Shown here: piece by piece, positions 1 through 10,786 of the stretch
Layout of the letters: each line of letters opens with the position of its first letter
Numbering within the stretch: position 1 is the first letter of the stretch
DNA from: Notospermus geniculatus
Lineage: Eukaryota; Nemertea; Pilidiophora; Heteronemertea; Lineidae
Length of the DNA stretch: 64,000 nucleotides
Direction of reading: 5' to 3'
NCBI GenBank assembly: GCA_002633025.1
Contig: NMRB01001115.1
Location: forward strand, 26,242-90,241
Position numbers and translations under genes: made by a program
Notes under the pieces: model-generated
Told to the model about the DNA's origin: nothing
The model's database searches: none
Seen by the model: only the letters and a program-made list of their open reading frames with translations

Positions 1-445
1 ACACTGTATACGTAGTTCACAACAGGTCTGTTACACTAAACACTGTATACGTAGTTCACAACAGGTCTGTTGCACTAAACACTGTATACGTAGTTCACAA
101 CAGGTCTGTTACACTAAACACTGTATACGTAGTTCACAACAGGTCTGTTGCACTAAACACTGTATACGTAGTTCACAACAGGTCTGTTACACTAAACACT
201 GTATACGTAGTTCACAACAGGTCTGTTGCACTAAACACTGTATACGTAGTTCACAACAGGTCTGTTACACTAAACACTGTATACGTAGTTCACAACAGGT
301 CTGTTGCACTAAACACTGTATACGTAGTTCACAACAGGTCTGTTACACTAAACATTGTATACGTAGTTCGCAACAGGTCTGTTACATTAAACACTGTATA
401 CGTAGTTCCCAACAGGTCTGTTACACTAAACACTGTATACGTAGT
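1..445. repeat. 39-bp tandem satellite-like array, 11 full units plus a partial
   Basis: The window opens inside a head-to-tail array with exact 39-bp spacing (unit starts 1, 40, 79 and so on to 430). Units 1-9 alternate strictly between GTTACAC and GTTGCAC near their 3' end, so the real repeat is a 78-bp dimer. Units 10-11 carry extra substitutions (ACATTG, TTCGC, TTCCC) and unit 12 stops after 16 bases, so the array decays towards its right edge. Each monomer contains the small palindrome AACAGGTCTGTT. The left end is cut by the window, so the true size is unknown. Confidence 0.97.
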
Positions 446-1850
446 GAAATAGATTGGATACTACAGATCTGACGCCAACACCCAACGGGAGCATTGCCCT
501 CTCAACAATCACTTAAAGATAATATATCACGGATATTTTCGCGGGCCACGAAATTCATTGTTTATTTACATTTTGTTTGTTTATGTCCAGGCTTTCTTTG
601 TCTTATGAGCAAATTGTTGGTGGCATGCCCCTCGAGAAATTCTGTTGATTCCAAAAGTATTCATTTTGGTGGGTTGGCATGTCCCAAAAGTCCAAAATAA
701 CATAATGTAAACATTCATGTTTACAAACATTGAATGTAAACAATGAAGTCATGATATATTATCTTTAATTGATATGTCAATTTGCTCAATAAAACTTTCA
801 CTGGAATAACTTTTTCTAACCAGGAATGTTCTACAACCATTTCTGATCGTGCATTTGCTCCTGTCCGGAAATTATAGCAAAAATCCAGTGATGCTGCCAA
901 ATCCTTTTTTACCGGGTACTCCATCTTCCTAATTCACTCTTCTAATCCGGAGATGGCGTTTACAAATCATATTTCTACCAGAGGTGTGTGAAAAAACCCC
1001 GATGTCAACTGTGATAAACGAGTGTTTCAAAGCCTGTCTTGAAAACTTAAGCTGTGGAATTGTGCTGTGTTTTTTTTCAAAGCTCGCCAACAAAGGAAAA
1101 TATGTATGTTGGAACGACAGAACGTTCCATGTTGAAGTTGCAACTCTAAGGTTTATACTTCTGGAAATAGCCATATTTGAAAGTACCGTTGAAAATATCC
1201 TCGTGACTAGACATCTGGCAAGTTATACTTCACCACGCAACGCTTGTTCCCATAAAGTAGAACCACATTCCGTGACTGTTTATGTTATGGAATGGTTTGT
1301 TTGCAAAACACTTTGTAGTTTCAGTATATTGCATCTTTTCCTAATCTCATCGGTTAGATTGAATTACAGGAAACCACCATCTTCTAATCAGTGGTGTCGA
1401 CCAAATATTCATTAAACAGAACGCATGGAGAGTGAGCCAAGCTTCTCCTAACAGCTTCCGTTGCGTTCGAAGTCAAATCACCGAGGTATGAAGCGGTGTT
1501 TTCTCTGTCACGCTGAGCACGAGATGGCTAGAAGGTTTATTGCGGTGGCAAAAGTTTTCTTTTGAATTCATAATCATCGTTGGTTTGGGTTTTAGCGTCG
1601 TGATAAAGGTGTCTTGATGGTGTCATGGACTAAGGTGTTGCTCCAGTGAAAGTTTCGTCGCGCAAATTCGCTCTAAATGAGCAATTTAGCATTGTTGATG
1701 ATATTGCTAGAAAGAATAAAATGGGAAATGAACCCGTGTCAGGCTACCCAACTATTGAAATGGTAAAAGTCGAAGTAATTTTGAATCCATCTGGCGTGTT
1801 GTGACAAATGAATAGTTCCTGGTGCAGGCATTTGAGTTTTCGGCAGCGGC
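446..1850. other. Gene-free stretch; forkhead-type sites at 559-742
   Basis: No recognisable gene. Open frames here (longest 143 codons at 984-1415) have no family signature and no coding-like bias that I can see. Between 559 and 742 there are six matches to the forkhead core (TRTTTAY or its complement), three of them TGTAAACA or TGTTTACA at 706-713, 718-725 and 735-742. The first two form a near-palindrome. The rest is unremarkable single-copy-looking DNA. Confidence 0.6.
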
Positions 1851-2261
1851 TTAGGGTTGGTTCATACTCAGTCCGGATTTCACGCCGACTATGATCAATT
1901 TCAGTGTATGTGCACATTCACGCCTTGGAAACCTGCGATCAGTTTCATGCGCTTGACGGTCCGCGAGCAAGTATGAATTGGCCCTAAAGGCGGTGACAGA
2001 CTAGTGCGTACGCGACGCGGAGCGACGCGTTTTCTTTTGTGTTTTTGCGCTCCACTGCACATGGTGCTCAGTGGTGCCTGAAAACACAAAAGAAAACGCT
2101 TAGCTCCGCGCCGCGTCGCGCTAGTCTGTCGGCTGGTTCATACTTGCCCGCGGAACGTCAAGCGCATGAAACTGATCGCAGGTTTCCAAGGCGTGAATGT
2201 GCACACACATTGGAATTGATCATAGTCGGCGTAAAATCCGGACGGAGTATGAACCAGCCCT
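1851..2261. mobile_element. Composite foldback (MITE-type) element
   Basis: Two arms of about 130 bp (1853-1984 and 2132-2261) are inverted copies of each other. Each arm itself begins with a GGYTGGTTCATACT-like motif and ends with its complement (AAGTATGAA...GCC). Between them lies a second, different palindrome (about 1985-2131) starting GGCGGTGACAGACTAG and ending CTAGTCTGTC. The arrangement is element A, palindrome B, inverted element A. Open frames across it are by-products of the palindrome. No target-site duplication was clear. Confidence 0.85.
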
Positions 2262-4935
2262 GTCACCGGCTTAAATCCCGGCGGTTGCGAAAACTCCATT
2301 GTTCGAAAACGACAAACGTTACACAGAAGAGTAGGCTTTCAAAAGTTCTTTTGGGAGCGGCGTGCGCCATAGACAGGAAGACGCTTGACTGTCCAAGTCT
2401 ATCACTTGGCCTACGTCTGGACACATCAAATTCTACCTTACTGCACCCTGTAATGAATATTGCTATCAGCCGACTTATTACCAGAAGTCGTTTGAGGGTA
2501 ATCGATCGCATTGTTGTTTGATGGCTCCATTATCTCATCATAACAAAGCCAGGGACAGTCTCACTCGAGTCTCGAGTCCGAGAGGACGTGGCGATGCTAT
2601 CAGACCACAGGTGCATTGTCGGCCGGGGTGAGAAGTGACCATGGTTGTAGGCGATATGACAAACTCTCTATTGCCCCAAATGAGTATGTTCGAAGTAAAA
2701 CCGCTACCCTAACGATGAGGGAAATTGATGGATTTGTAGTTAGTGGAGTGTCGCCTCAGCCTTTCATGGGTGAGCAATGGGTGCTTTCTTGTTGTCGGCC
2801 AAGTTAGTATATCAACGTGTTTCTGCTCAACAGCATCTTTCGAATGGTACACCAAGATCTTTGGTTACGCACAAGTACGAACGCGTACGGATGCTACTGT
2901 TGACCTTGCTATCACATTGGTGACCGTGAAGCCATTGGTGACCGTGAAGCCATTGCTACTCTTTTGTTCGGTACCCACTTTCGTGGCATGGAACAATGGG
3001 TTTGGTGCTCGCATTGGCGTGGCGGGGCTTTGCAAAACTCTATTGTTTAACCGGTGCACCAGAGGAGCAAGTCCTAAGAATGCCAGTCCGCCAAACAATA
3101 GCCCGCTATTGTAAGGTTCTATTCAAATGATCATGGTTTCTAAAAGCTAAAATGTTACTTTAATGAGCTGATAACAACCACGCTGAAATACATCAAGGGC
3201 GGAAAGAGTCGCTTTCCCAAAGTAGGCCTCATTATTTTTGCATTTCTGTGTTGTACATTACTTCAGACGCATATTGATGCACATTCCAGCCACATACCCG
3301 ACAGGCGCGCCCATTGATAAGTTACTGCATAAACTACCTTTTATGAGTTTATGGTTACAGCACATTGCTGCAATCGGTGTTGTAAGTGGTTATATCTACT
3401 GAAATGAATGTCATCAATTCACCCTAACATATGGCGTTTATTGACTTGGTTCCTGTGTCCTACCCTCTTGTGTAACAGTGGTCTTCAATGAATTCATTTA
3501 TCACGCGAACCCGCAGGATTTGTTATCGCACCAGCTCGCCCCTTGTGACCCACCCAATCTTGCGAAAGGGCTGGCGGCAGTGAAGGGCAGTAGTAGTGCA
3601 TCACCCGCTTTCAGTGGTTCGCAACAGTAACGTCGGTCTGGGAAATCTTTTGCCTTCATAGTAGCACTTGGCGTGACCGCCGCACAAGCGTGAATAACGA
3701 CCTTTTCCATCAAGAAACGGGGAAAGATGAACCTGTAGTGGAAGATTCATCTTGTTGGCGAATGTATAGATTACGCGTCGCCAAAGTGACGCGGGCGGCC
3801 AATGGGATATGGACATCCTTTCACAAGTCGGACCAAGTAACGCTGAAGCTCGCGTAGTTCCGCTTTACGCCGCCACTCTGAGAACGCTACAGCAACAGCC
3901 GGCGCACCGTATTGATATGTGTGGAAGTTTTCGATCAGTTACTTTCAGAGAATGTGGTCCCATGAATTTCTTCCTGGATGTTCAGTGATGTTGTTGCGTT
4001 CCTGACTGGGATTTACAGGGCGCAGTGACCAGTTAGGATACGGGATGACAGAACATGTAATGGATTCGTTCAGAAAATGATGGGTAAGCATTACTCTTAC
4101 TTTACAGATTATAAAATACAGAATATACCATTTACCATTTACAAAGAACCATTCATGATATGTGTGGGTAAAGTTTGGGTTGCTTGGACGTTGCGATATC
4201 GCAATCATTACTTTCACTGTGTCCTTCCACTGACTGACCAAATGATGTTGTTTTTCTTCTCTGCATCAGTACTTACTGCCCTTTTTTTACCTCAATAGGA
4301 ATTGCACATGCGTAAAACTGTTATATATTAGGCCTACACGGCTTTAGATAATTTTGGAGGGCAAAGAATATCATACTCTTCTCTTCAGAATTTGAAGCGT
4401 ATTTTCAATCTTCAAAGGAGTATTCCATTAGTAAAGCATGCAAACTGATGAATCATTTCAGTTCTGGAATGGAGGAGTATTTTGAGATTTCAAGGAATAT
4501 GTTAAGGAGAAATACTCCTCTAATTTTAAGCCCTGATATTATGTAATTTTTGTGCTAACTTCGTAGGCCTACAGCCACTGATTTGTCCCAGGATGAGTTT
4601 ATTGCCCCAACTACTTTTCTGCGTTCTCAGTCCCCGACTGAGTGCCAGCGAAATGGCGAGTACGTCTGAGTGTGGAGCCAATACAAACACTAAAACTGGA
4701 ATAAGAATATGGGCGAGTTATTAATTGGTCTAGCTTTGATATCAAACATCTCCGTCTGTCATGAGATACAGCTGAACTCAGTGTAGAATGTAAACACCAG
4801 CAGTAGTCCTACATGCACGTACAGAAATTTATGTAGGCCTATGTCATGCGTTGTACCAAGAATATATTCTTGGCTGTAGCCTACATGTATACAAGTAGGT
4901 TTGGGGTCTGCAACGTTTAGTGACAAATACTTTTT
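2262..4935. other. Gene-free stretch with repeat fragments
   Basis: No gene recognised. An 18-bp unit (CATTGGTGACCGTGAAGC) is repeated twice at about 2916-2954; the word GACCGTGAAGCCA recurs near 16,180 and, inverted, near 31,090. Positions 2990-3050 are a half-copy of the foldback seen intact at 32,981-33,104. The end of this block (AGTCCGCCAAACAATAGC, about 3085-3112) occurs inverted near 10,680. From 4360 to 4545 there are inverted GGAGTATT/AATACTCC words, perhaps a decayed foldback. Confidence 0.5.
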
Positions 4936-5052
4936 GGCCCGTATTTAGAATGCTCCTCAACGTAAAGGAGTTCTTCAAGGCTATTGTTCTCCTATTGAGA
5001 CCCTGACTTGAGGAACTCCTTTACGTTAAGGAGCATTCTAAAATACGGGCCT
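4936..5052. mobile_element. Foldback MITE, GGCCCGTATT termini
   Basis: Inverted arms of about 45 bp: the left begins GGCCCGTATTTAGAATGC and the right ends GCATTCTAAAATACGGGCC. The arms continue inward through CGTAAAGGAGTTC. It belongs to the same family as the larger element at 37,110-37,421. Non-coding, so mobilisation would need a transposase from elsewhere. Confidence 0.85.
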
Positions 5053-5693
5053 TATTTCAGTTCTGGGGTCTCTACTAGAAAGTGCCTGAGGAAGACCCCG
5101 CTTGGGGTCGAAAATTTGCGAAATTCGGAGACGATTTTTGTTACACTGTCAAATAGTTTTTACATGTACAGATTCCCATACATGTATCTCCTTTTTTGTA
5201 TGGGACGTGCCCTGCACATTCTGATCCATGTACAAGTAGCCTACATCGTTTCGGATACGTTGTTTCGTTGCTCATCGCAACATCTCTTAGTTCTCCCTGA
5301 ACATCTTTACACGATGCATTTTAAGCAAATTGAACTTAAGATTTGAACATGAATACTTCAATTGATATTTCATTTTACAGAATTTACTTTCATATGAATC
5401 GAGCGTGAAGAGTTACGTCGATATCAGTTGGTATTTTGAATGTATGTATATTCGTATAGTGTGACGATTCGTCGTAAATACACCATCGTACAGTTCTTTA
5501 ATGAGAAGGAAAATGGGGTTCTCGGGTGGGGAAATACCATTTCCGTATACATATACATATCAACGGTTAACTCTTATTTCTGAGTGGGGGCCTCAACTTG
5601 CCTCATTTTGAGCTCCGAATCCATTACAGCACTGACAAGAGCGGAAAATACTGGGCAGTGCTTTGTTTGGAAGCAGCGTTGCGAGAAAAACAA
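5053..5693. repeat. Tandem duplication of 641 bp, copy 1
   Basis: Copy 1 of a direct tandem duplication; copy 2 follows immediately. The copies differ by a few substitutions and short indels such as added ACATG words. Both contain CTGAGGA, a hairpin (GACCCC/GGGGTC), GAAA and a small AATTT/AAATT stem at 5086-5126, which resembles a hammerhead-ribozyme core. Open frames of 112-115 codons in the copies match each other only because the DNA is duplicated. No protein family was recognised. Confidence 0.93.
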
Positions 5694-6346
5694 TATTTCA
5701 GTTCTGGGGTCTCTACTAGAAAGTGCCTGAGGAAGACCCCGCTTGGGGTCGAAAATTTGCGAAATTCGGAGACGATTTTTGTTACCCTGTCAAATAGTTT
5801 TTACATGTACAGATTCCCATACATGTATCTCCTTTTTTGTATGGGACGTGCCCTGCACATTCTGATCCATGTACAAGTAGCCTACATCGTTTCGGATACG
5901 TATGGTGTTTCGTTGCTCATCGCGACATCTCTTAGTTCTGCCTGAACATCTTTACACGATGCATTTTAAGCAAATTGAACTTAAGATTTGAACATGAATA
6001 CTTCAATTGATATTTCATTTTACAGAATTTACTTTCATATGAATCGAGCGTGAAGAGTTACGTCGATATCAGTTGGTATTTTGAATGTACATGTATATTC
6101 GTACATGTATAGTGTGACGATTCGTCGTAAATACACCATCGTACAGTTCTTTAATGAGAAGGAAAATGGGGTTCTCGGGTGGGGAAATACCATTTCCGTA
6201 TACATATAGATATCAACGGTTAACTCTTATTTCTGAGTGGGGGCCTCAACTTGCCTCATTTTGAGCCCCGAATCCATTACAGCACTGACAAGAGCAGAAA
6301 ATACTGGGCAGTGCTTTGTTTGGAAGCAGCGTTGCGAGAAAAACAA
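5694..6346. repeat. Tandem duplication of 641 bp, copy 2
   Basis: Second copy, ending at GCGAGAAAAACAA where similarity to copy 1 stops. Differences from copy 1 include CACTGTC/CCCTGTC-type substitutions and small insertions near 5903 and 6090. There is no N at the junction. Confidence 0.93.
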
Positions 6347-6609
6347 CGAATTTTCCGTTCCACACAGTGATTAGCGAGGAGGAGGTATGAACTGGCCTTT
6401 GGGGTGGTTGCATACGTGTTCTCTTGGAGGAATTATACTGTCAGTACTCTACAAGGTGTACTCTACGAGCCATGTCTGTGAGCTAAAGCATGTGCTACGA
6501 GACGAGTTTTATTCGGCGACACGGCTCATAGACATGATTTCCAATCTCAGACCATAAGTTTTTATGTTACCATCGTCAATTAGAAGCACATGTCAGTGAA
6601 ATGATATCA

Positions 6610-6783
6610 GGCCGAGTTTACATAGAGGTACACGCTATACGAACACGCTGGCGAACAAAGGCCGATTCACATAGAGGTATACGGTATACGGATACGCTGA
6701 CGAACAAAGATTTCATGATCCTGAACCCTTTATTAGGCCATTGTTCGCCAGCGTGTTCGTATACCGTCTACCTCTTTGAGAAC
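6610..6783. mobile_element. Foldback MITE with a doubled left arm
   Basis: A 50-bp unit starting GGCCGA and ending CGAACAAA occurs twice in tandem (6610-6659 and 6660-6709). It is followed by one inverted copy (6739-6783: TTGTTCGCCAGCGTGTTCGT onward to CTACCTCTTTGAG). This looks like a short foldback whose left arm was duplicated. Non-coding. Confidence 0.75.
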
Positions 6784-8754
6784 TCAGCTGTGTTGTCAGC
6801 TTGTTGTCGTTGGTGTTCCTTTGATTTGTAGCAATGTCAACAACCACATCATGACCTTTCCTCAGTAAAACGGTTTATTTTTTCTTTGTAATTGATTTTA
6901 GACTACTTGTACCGTACTTTTTCAATGAGAGAAACCATTTAATGGACAAGCTTAGTATCAACTAGGTACACATATAGCTGAAAGCAATTTGAACATTATT
7001 ATTAGTCGAAACAGGGCCATAGAAATTTGACTATATTCCTATGTATAATTGAACAACAAGCGTGCTTACACACGGTGTGACAATATGTGACACAGGCACA
7101 CTCATCGTGTGAAAACACTCGTCATAATTGTCAGTCATTATTATACATATTTCAAGCAGGTCTCTCGTACGCAATCTATATTTCGAGTTCGTTCGCAATC
7201 ACTGTAGCAAAACACAAAAATTCCGCAGTCACGTATTCGCTTAGTCTGAACATGTTTTTTGGTCGAGCGACAAATGCTTGGTGTCTGCAAAGTAGTCTGC
7301 ATAATCCGTCTATCTATCATTGTCGATGACATATTTTCAATAAACGATGAGACGTCGTATTTTTTCCGACTCGGGAGAAAAAAAAATGCCATTCAAATTT
7401 TCGGCGCTAGTACCTCTTTTTATCCTTTCTTATAATTAGCGTTACATTACCATTACTATCATCGGTGTCATCGACCTTTGCATTATTCATTACCATCGTA
7501 TTCGACAAAGCATTACCATTGATGCTAAACAACTAGACTCAGTTCCTCTGATAACATTTGCCGTTATATACATACCGTAATTTCACATCCAACACGTCAG
7601 GTCATTAAATTGAAGCATGATCGCCCACTGTAGCGGGGGTCAGCGGATTGGTTGCCCTAGCTGGCGCTTTCAGCAGAGTAGATTGATCAATTTTAACCTA
7701 TAACCAGAGATCAATTACCCCACATTGGTTTCTGTTATAACTATGTGAAATTGCCGACAGGCGGGCAGAACAAACGGTCTCACGATCAACAGCCACCACA
7801 GTTGTCATTCTGATTATATATTTCTTTTTTTTCTTCTCGAAAGATGGTACGTATTGCTTCAGGGTAGTGGAAGATGCTTTTCATTTTTTGGGTCACCCTG
7901 TATTTGAGATCATTAGACTCTTTGACAGTGGTCAGTGTAACGATATTAGCTCTGGTCACACACTTCCATTGACCTGAACTGCGAGGATGCTCTTGAATGC
8001 AGAGTCGCTGCTTTAAAAATGCTTGTAAAGTTGTCGGTTATGTAGCGCGACGAACGAAAATGATTACCGACCAACCCGAGCTGACGCATCCCGACATTAA
8101 AATCTCTTGGAAACTTTATAACTTAATTTCAACAAACCAAAAAGAAATGCGACGCTTTCTTTGTCTTGCCGGGAGAGGAGAAAGCTAACATGTCTATCTA
8201 ATCAGTCTGATTCTCTCCTATGGCGGAATCAGATTGGCAAACAGCGAAACCGAATTCCTATTTGGCATTTCTTCCACATCACAATTCCCGTCAGTGAGTT
8301 GATAATCGTTTCTATCGTCTGCTAGTCTCAGATATGTTTACATAAGATATGGCGAGGGTTGTAGCTATCGGTTGCTCGAGACTTGAGAGGATGGAAGGCT
8401 TTCGTATTGTGTCGGCCGGTCATGAACTTTTTAACCGAGATTGTCTCTGGTTCATCTCTAAATTTTCGGCTTTACACTCCCTCCCTTCCAATTGCTTGTA
8501 TAGTGGTAGCTCTAGCGGTAGACGTAATCAATACTGCAGCCTTGCCATCACCGCTGTCAAAGGAGAAACGAAATGGCAACGTATTTTATTGCACACATGT
8601 CAAGTCGCAGAACATACTTTTAATATTGCTACTCACCTGCGGCCGACGACCACCTCAAGAGTTGCGTAAAGTGTCCATTTTTTGATACCGACATACTCAT
8701 TTTTCTAATTAACTGTCGTCACTCGCATTTCTTTTCCTCTTGTCGCCAAATCCG
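6784..8754. other. Gene-free stretch
   Basis: No gene or repeat that I can name. Open frames at 7087-7392 and 8349-8685 have no recognisable domain. ATGGCGAGG at 8349 is a fair initiation context, but the 106- and 100-codon frames overlap in two phases and neither looks conserved. Confidence 0.45.
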
Positions 8755-9171
8755 AGCTGTCAGAGTGGGGAAGTGGGAACATCGGCGCGCGTCACCTGGG
8801 AGTTCAGAGTTCGATTCCCGGTCAAATCCGGTCTTATAAAAAAAGGTGACTCTCGTTTCTGCGAGCACGCCGAATTCCTCCAGCGCTGAGGAAATCCATC
8901 GAATTTGGTTAGGGGCTGGAAGCTTATGGATAAACCAGCACAGAGCTGATCCATGCATGGGACGACTGTCAGAATAGCTGTGTCTTTTGTCACCTCCATT
9001 GTGATAAAAAAAGGTGACTCTCGTTTCTGCGAGCACGCCGAATTCCTCCAGCGCTGAGGAAATCCATCGAATTTGGTTAGGGGCTGGAAGCTTATGGATA
9101 AACCAGCACAGAGCTGATCCATGCGTGGGACGACTGTCAGAATAGCTGTGTCTTTTGTCACCTCCATTGTG
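8755..9171 (+). mobile_element. tRNA-derived SINE with tandemly duplicated 168-bp body
   Basis: The head carries a polymerase III B box (GTTCGATTC at 8809-8817) and a near-match A box (TGTCAGAGTGG). The body following the A-rich link (ATAAAAAAAGGTGACTC) is present twice in perfect register: 8836-9003 and 9004-9171, period 168, with very few differences. Heads at 48,183 and 48,828 share the GTCAGAGTGG...GTTCGAT layout, so they are related members of one SINE group. Confidence 0.75.
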
Positions 9172-9289
9172 TGGGCAAAATCGGCCTGAAATGACTGACT
9201 CTGAAAGCCCTATTGTGAAGCCAAGTCTGTGACTGAAAACAATAGATCACTTGGGCTGTTCTATTTATTGTGGGATCATTCTTGGGCCG

Positions 9290-9500
9290 TTAAAGCCTCG
9301 CTTATGTCGCCCTACGCTGTGATAGAAATAGCGTCAACTAGTTGCAACTGATAACTTATGTCGCCACCGACTAGAAAAATACCGATCGGTCGCAACTACC
9401 TGGAACTAGTTTATCGCCGTCTTTTGAGTGCTTATGTCGACACAGATTTCTTTTGATTTTAAGTAAAGTTGAACATGTGCGACTTTCAGGATCTGGACGC
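9290..9500. mobile_element. Relic of TAAAGCCTCG-type foldback, copy 1
   Basis: Starts TAAAGCCTCGCTTATGTCGCC and shares both this end and an internal block (GTTGAACATGTGCGACTTTC) with 13,852-14,240. The internal block is in opposite orientation in the two copies, as expected for halves of a palindromic element. Confidence 0.6.
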
Positions 9501-9721
9501 AAGGGCCCAACGCGCCGCGTAGCGGCCAACAGCGAAGCTAGCCAAAGACTTGTCACGGGTCAATCAATAGAACTGGACTCATAGGAAATATGCACCTAAT
9601 GTCCAGATGGAATATACCGGACGGTTGGTTCACGTTTTTAGTGACTGTGAACGTAGATGGGTACATTATGTAGCGATACGCTGACAGATTTGCTGGGGAC
9701 TTGCTCTGTGGATGTTGTAAA

Positions 9722-10092
9722 ANACAAAGGCAGAATAAAACAAAGGCAAGATAAGCGAAGGCAAATTGAGAAAAGGCGAGATGGGAAATGGCAAAATGAG
9801 AAAAGGCAAATTGGGTAGAAGGTGAAATGGGACAAAGGCTAATCGAGAAAATGCGAAAAGAGAAAAGGCAAAATAATACAAAGGCAGAATAGAACGAAGG
9901 CGAAATATGAGAAGGCGATTTAGGATGAGGCGAAATGAGATAAAGGTGAATTGGGACTAAGGCGGGTTAAGACAAAGGCAGAATAATACAAAGGCAAGTT
10001 AGGCGAAGGCGAATTGAGAAAAGGCGAGATATGGAATGGCAAAAAGAGAAAAGGCAAAATGAGAGAAGGCGAATTGGGATAAGGCGAATAGA
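9722..10092. repeat. Degenerate polypurine minisatellite
   Basis: Degenerate tandem units of roughly 15-17 bp of the form AAAGGCGAAATGAGA run for about 370 bp. The plus strand is almost all A and G with isolated C and T. A single N at 9723 marks the left edge. Open frames on the opposite strand (F/L/S/C-rich) are artefacts of this composition. Confidence 0.85.
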
Positions 10093-10120
10093 GCAGACAC
10101 CGTTTTTTTGGCTTGTCGTC

Positions 10121-10347
10121 TAAAGCCTAGGTCACAAATCCACCGGGCCCCGTACGATTTTCCCCACCCAGTGGCTTGCCGTGAATTTTAGAGACTGAAA
10201 CACGGATCTAAGATGAATTATGCCGAAATCACCTCAATGGATAAGCGGAAATTAGACTGGATCAAACTGGGCACCGTAGAATTTGGCCCAAATGTCTGTT
10301 TTTACTCGCCGTACGGGCCCCGGAGTGGATATGTGACCTAGGCTTAA
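10121..10347. mobile_element. Foldback MITE, AAGCCTAGGTCAC termini, copy 1
   Basis: Left arm AAGCCTAGGTCACAAATCCA...GGGCCCCGTACG is inverted at the right as CCGTACGGGCCCCGGAGTGG...GTGACCTAGGCTT. A second, partial copy is at 16,214-16,345. Non-coding. Confidence 0.85.
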
Positions 10348-10786
10348 ACGGCCATTCTGTGTTGGTTTCTTTACATCAGCTCGTGTTGTGGAGAACACAC
10401 AGTTGCCACCATACCGTTCAAAAAATTTGAATCGATACAAAGTGATAACATTACGTACTTCAACGATTGAAATTCGATCTGTTGAATCGAGTGCCACTGA
10501 AATTGTCTAGTCTAGGCATTGCCGTTCAATGTTCTAAACCACAGGAACAGGCCCGTCTTCTGACGTCCCCCAGACGGCAATCAGGTGTGAAAGGAATCCT
10601 AGTCTCCCTGGAATCTAAGTCCGGTCCTATTGTTCAACTAGGGATTAGAATGGAGACCATGACCATTCGGATGTAACCTTACAATAGCGGGCTATTGTTT
10701 GGCGGACTTTCATTCCTAGGACGTTGATTCCTGTCACACCTGTCTCCTGTCTCACTCCGGACATCTATATGGGGGTGGGGGGCAAA

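Noticed and set aside
1-445. Regular direct repeats resembling a CRISPR array
   Set aside because: The 39-bp units abut with no variable spacers and the context is animal nuclear DNA; it is a tandem satellite or minisatellite.
1901-2521. Overlapping open frames on both strands (62, 160 and 82 codons)
   Set aside because: They run through the inverted arms of the composite foldback, which leaves both strands open; no protein signature.
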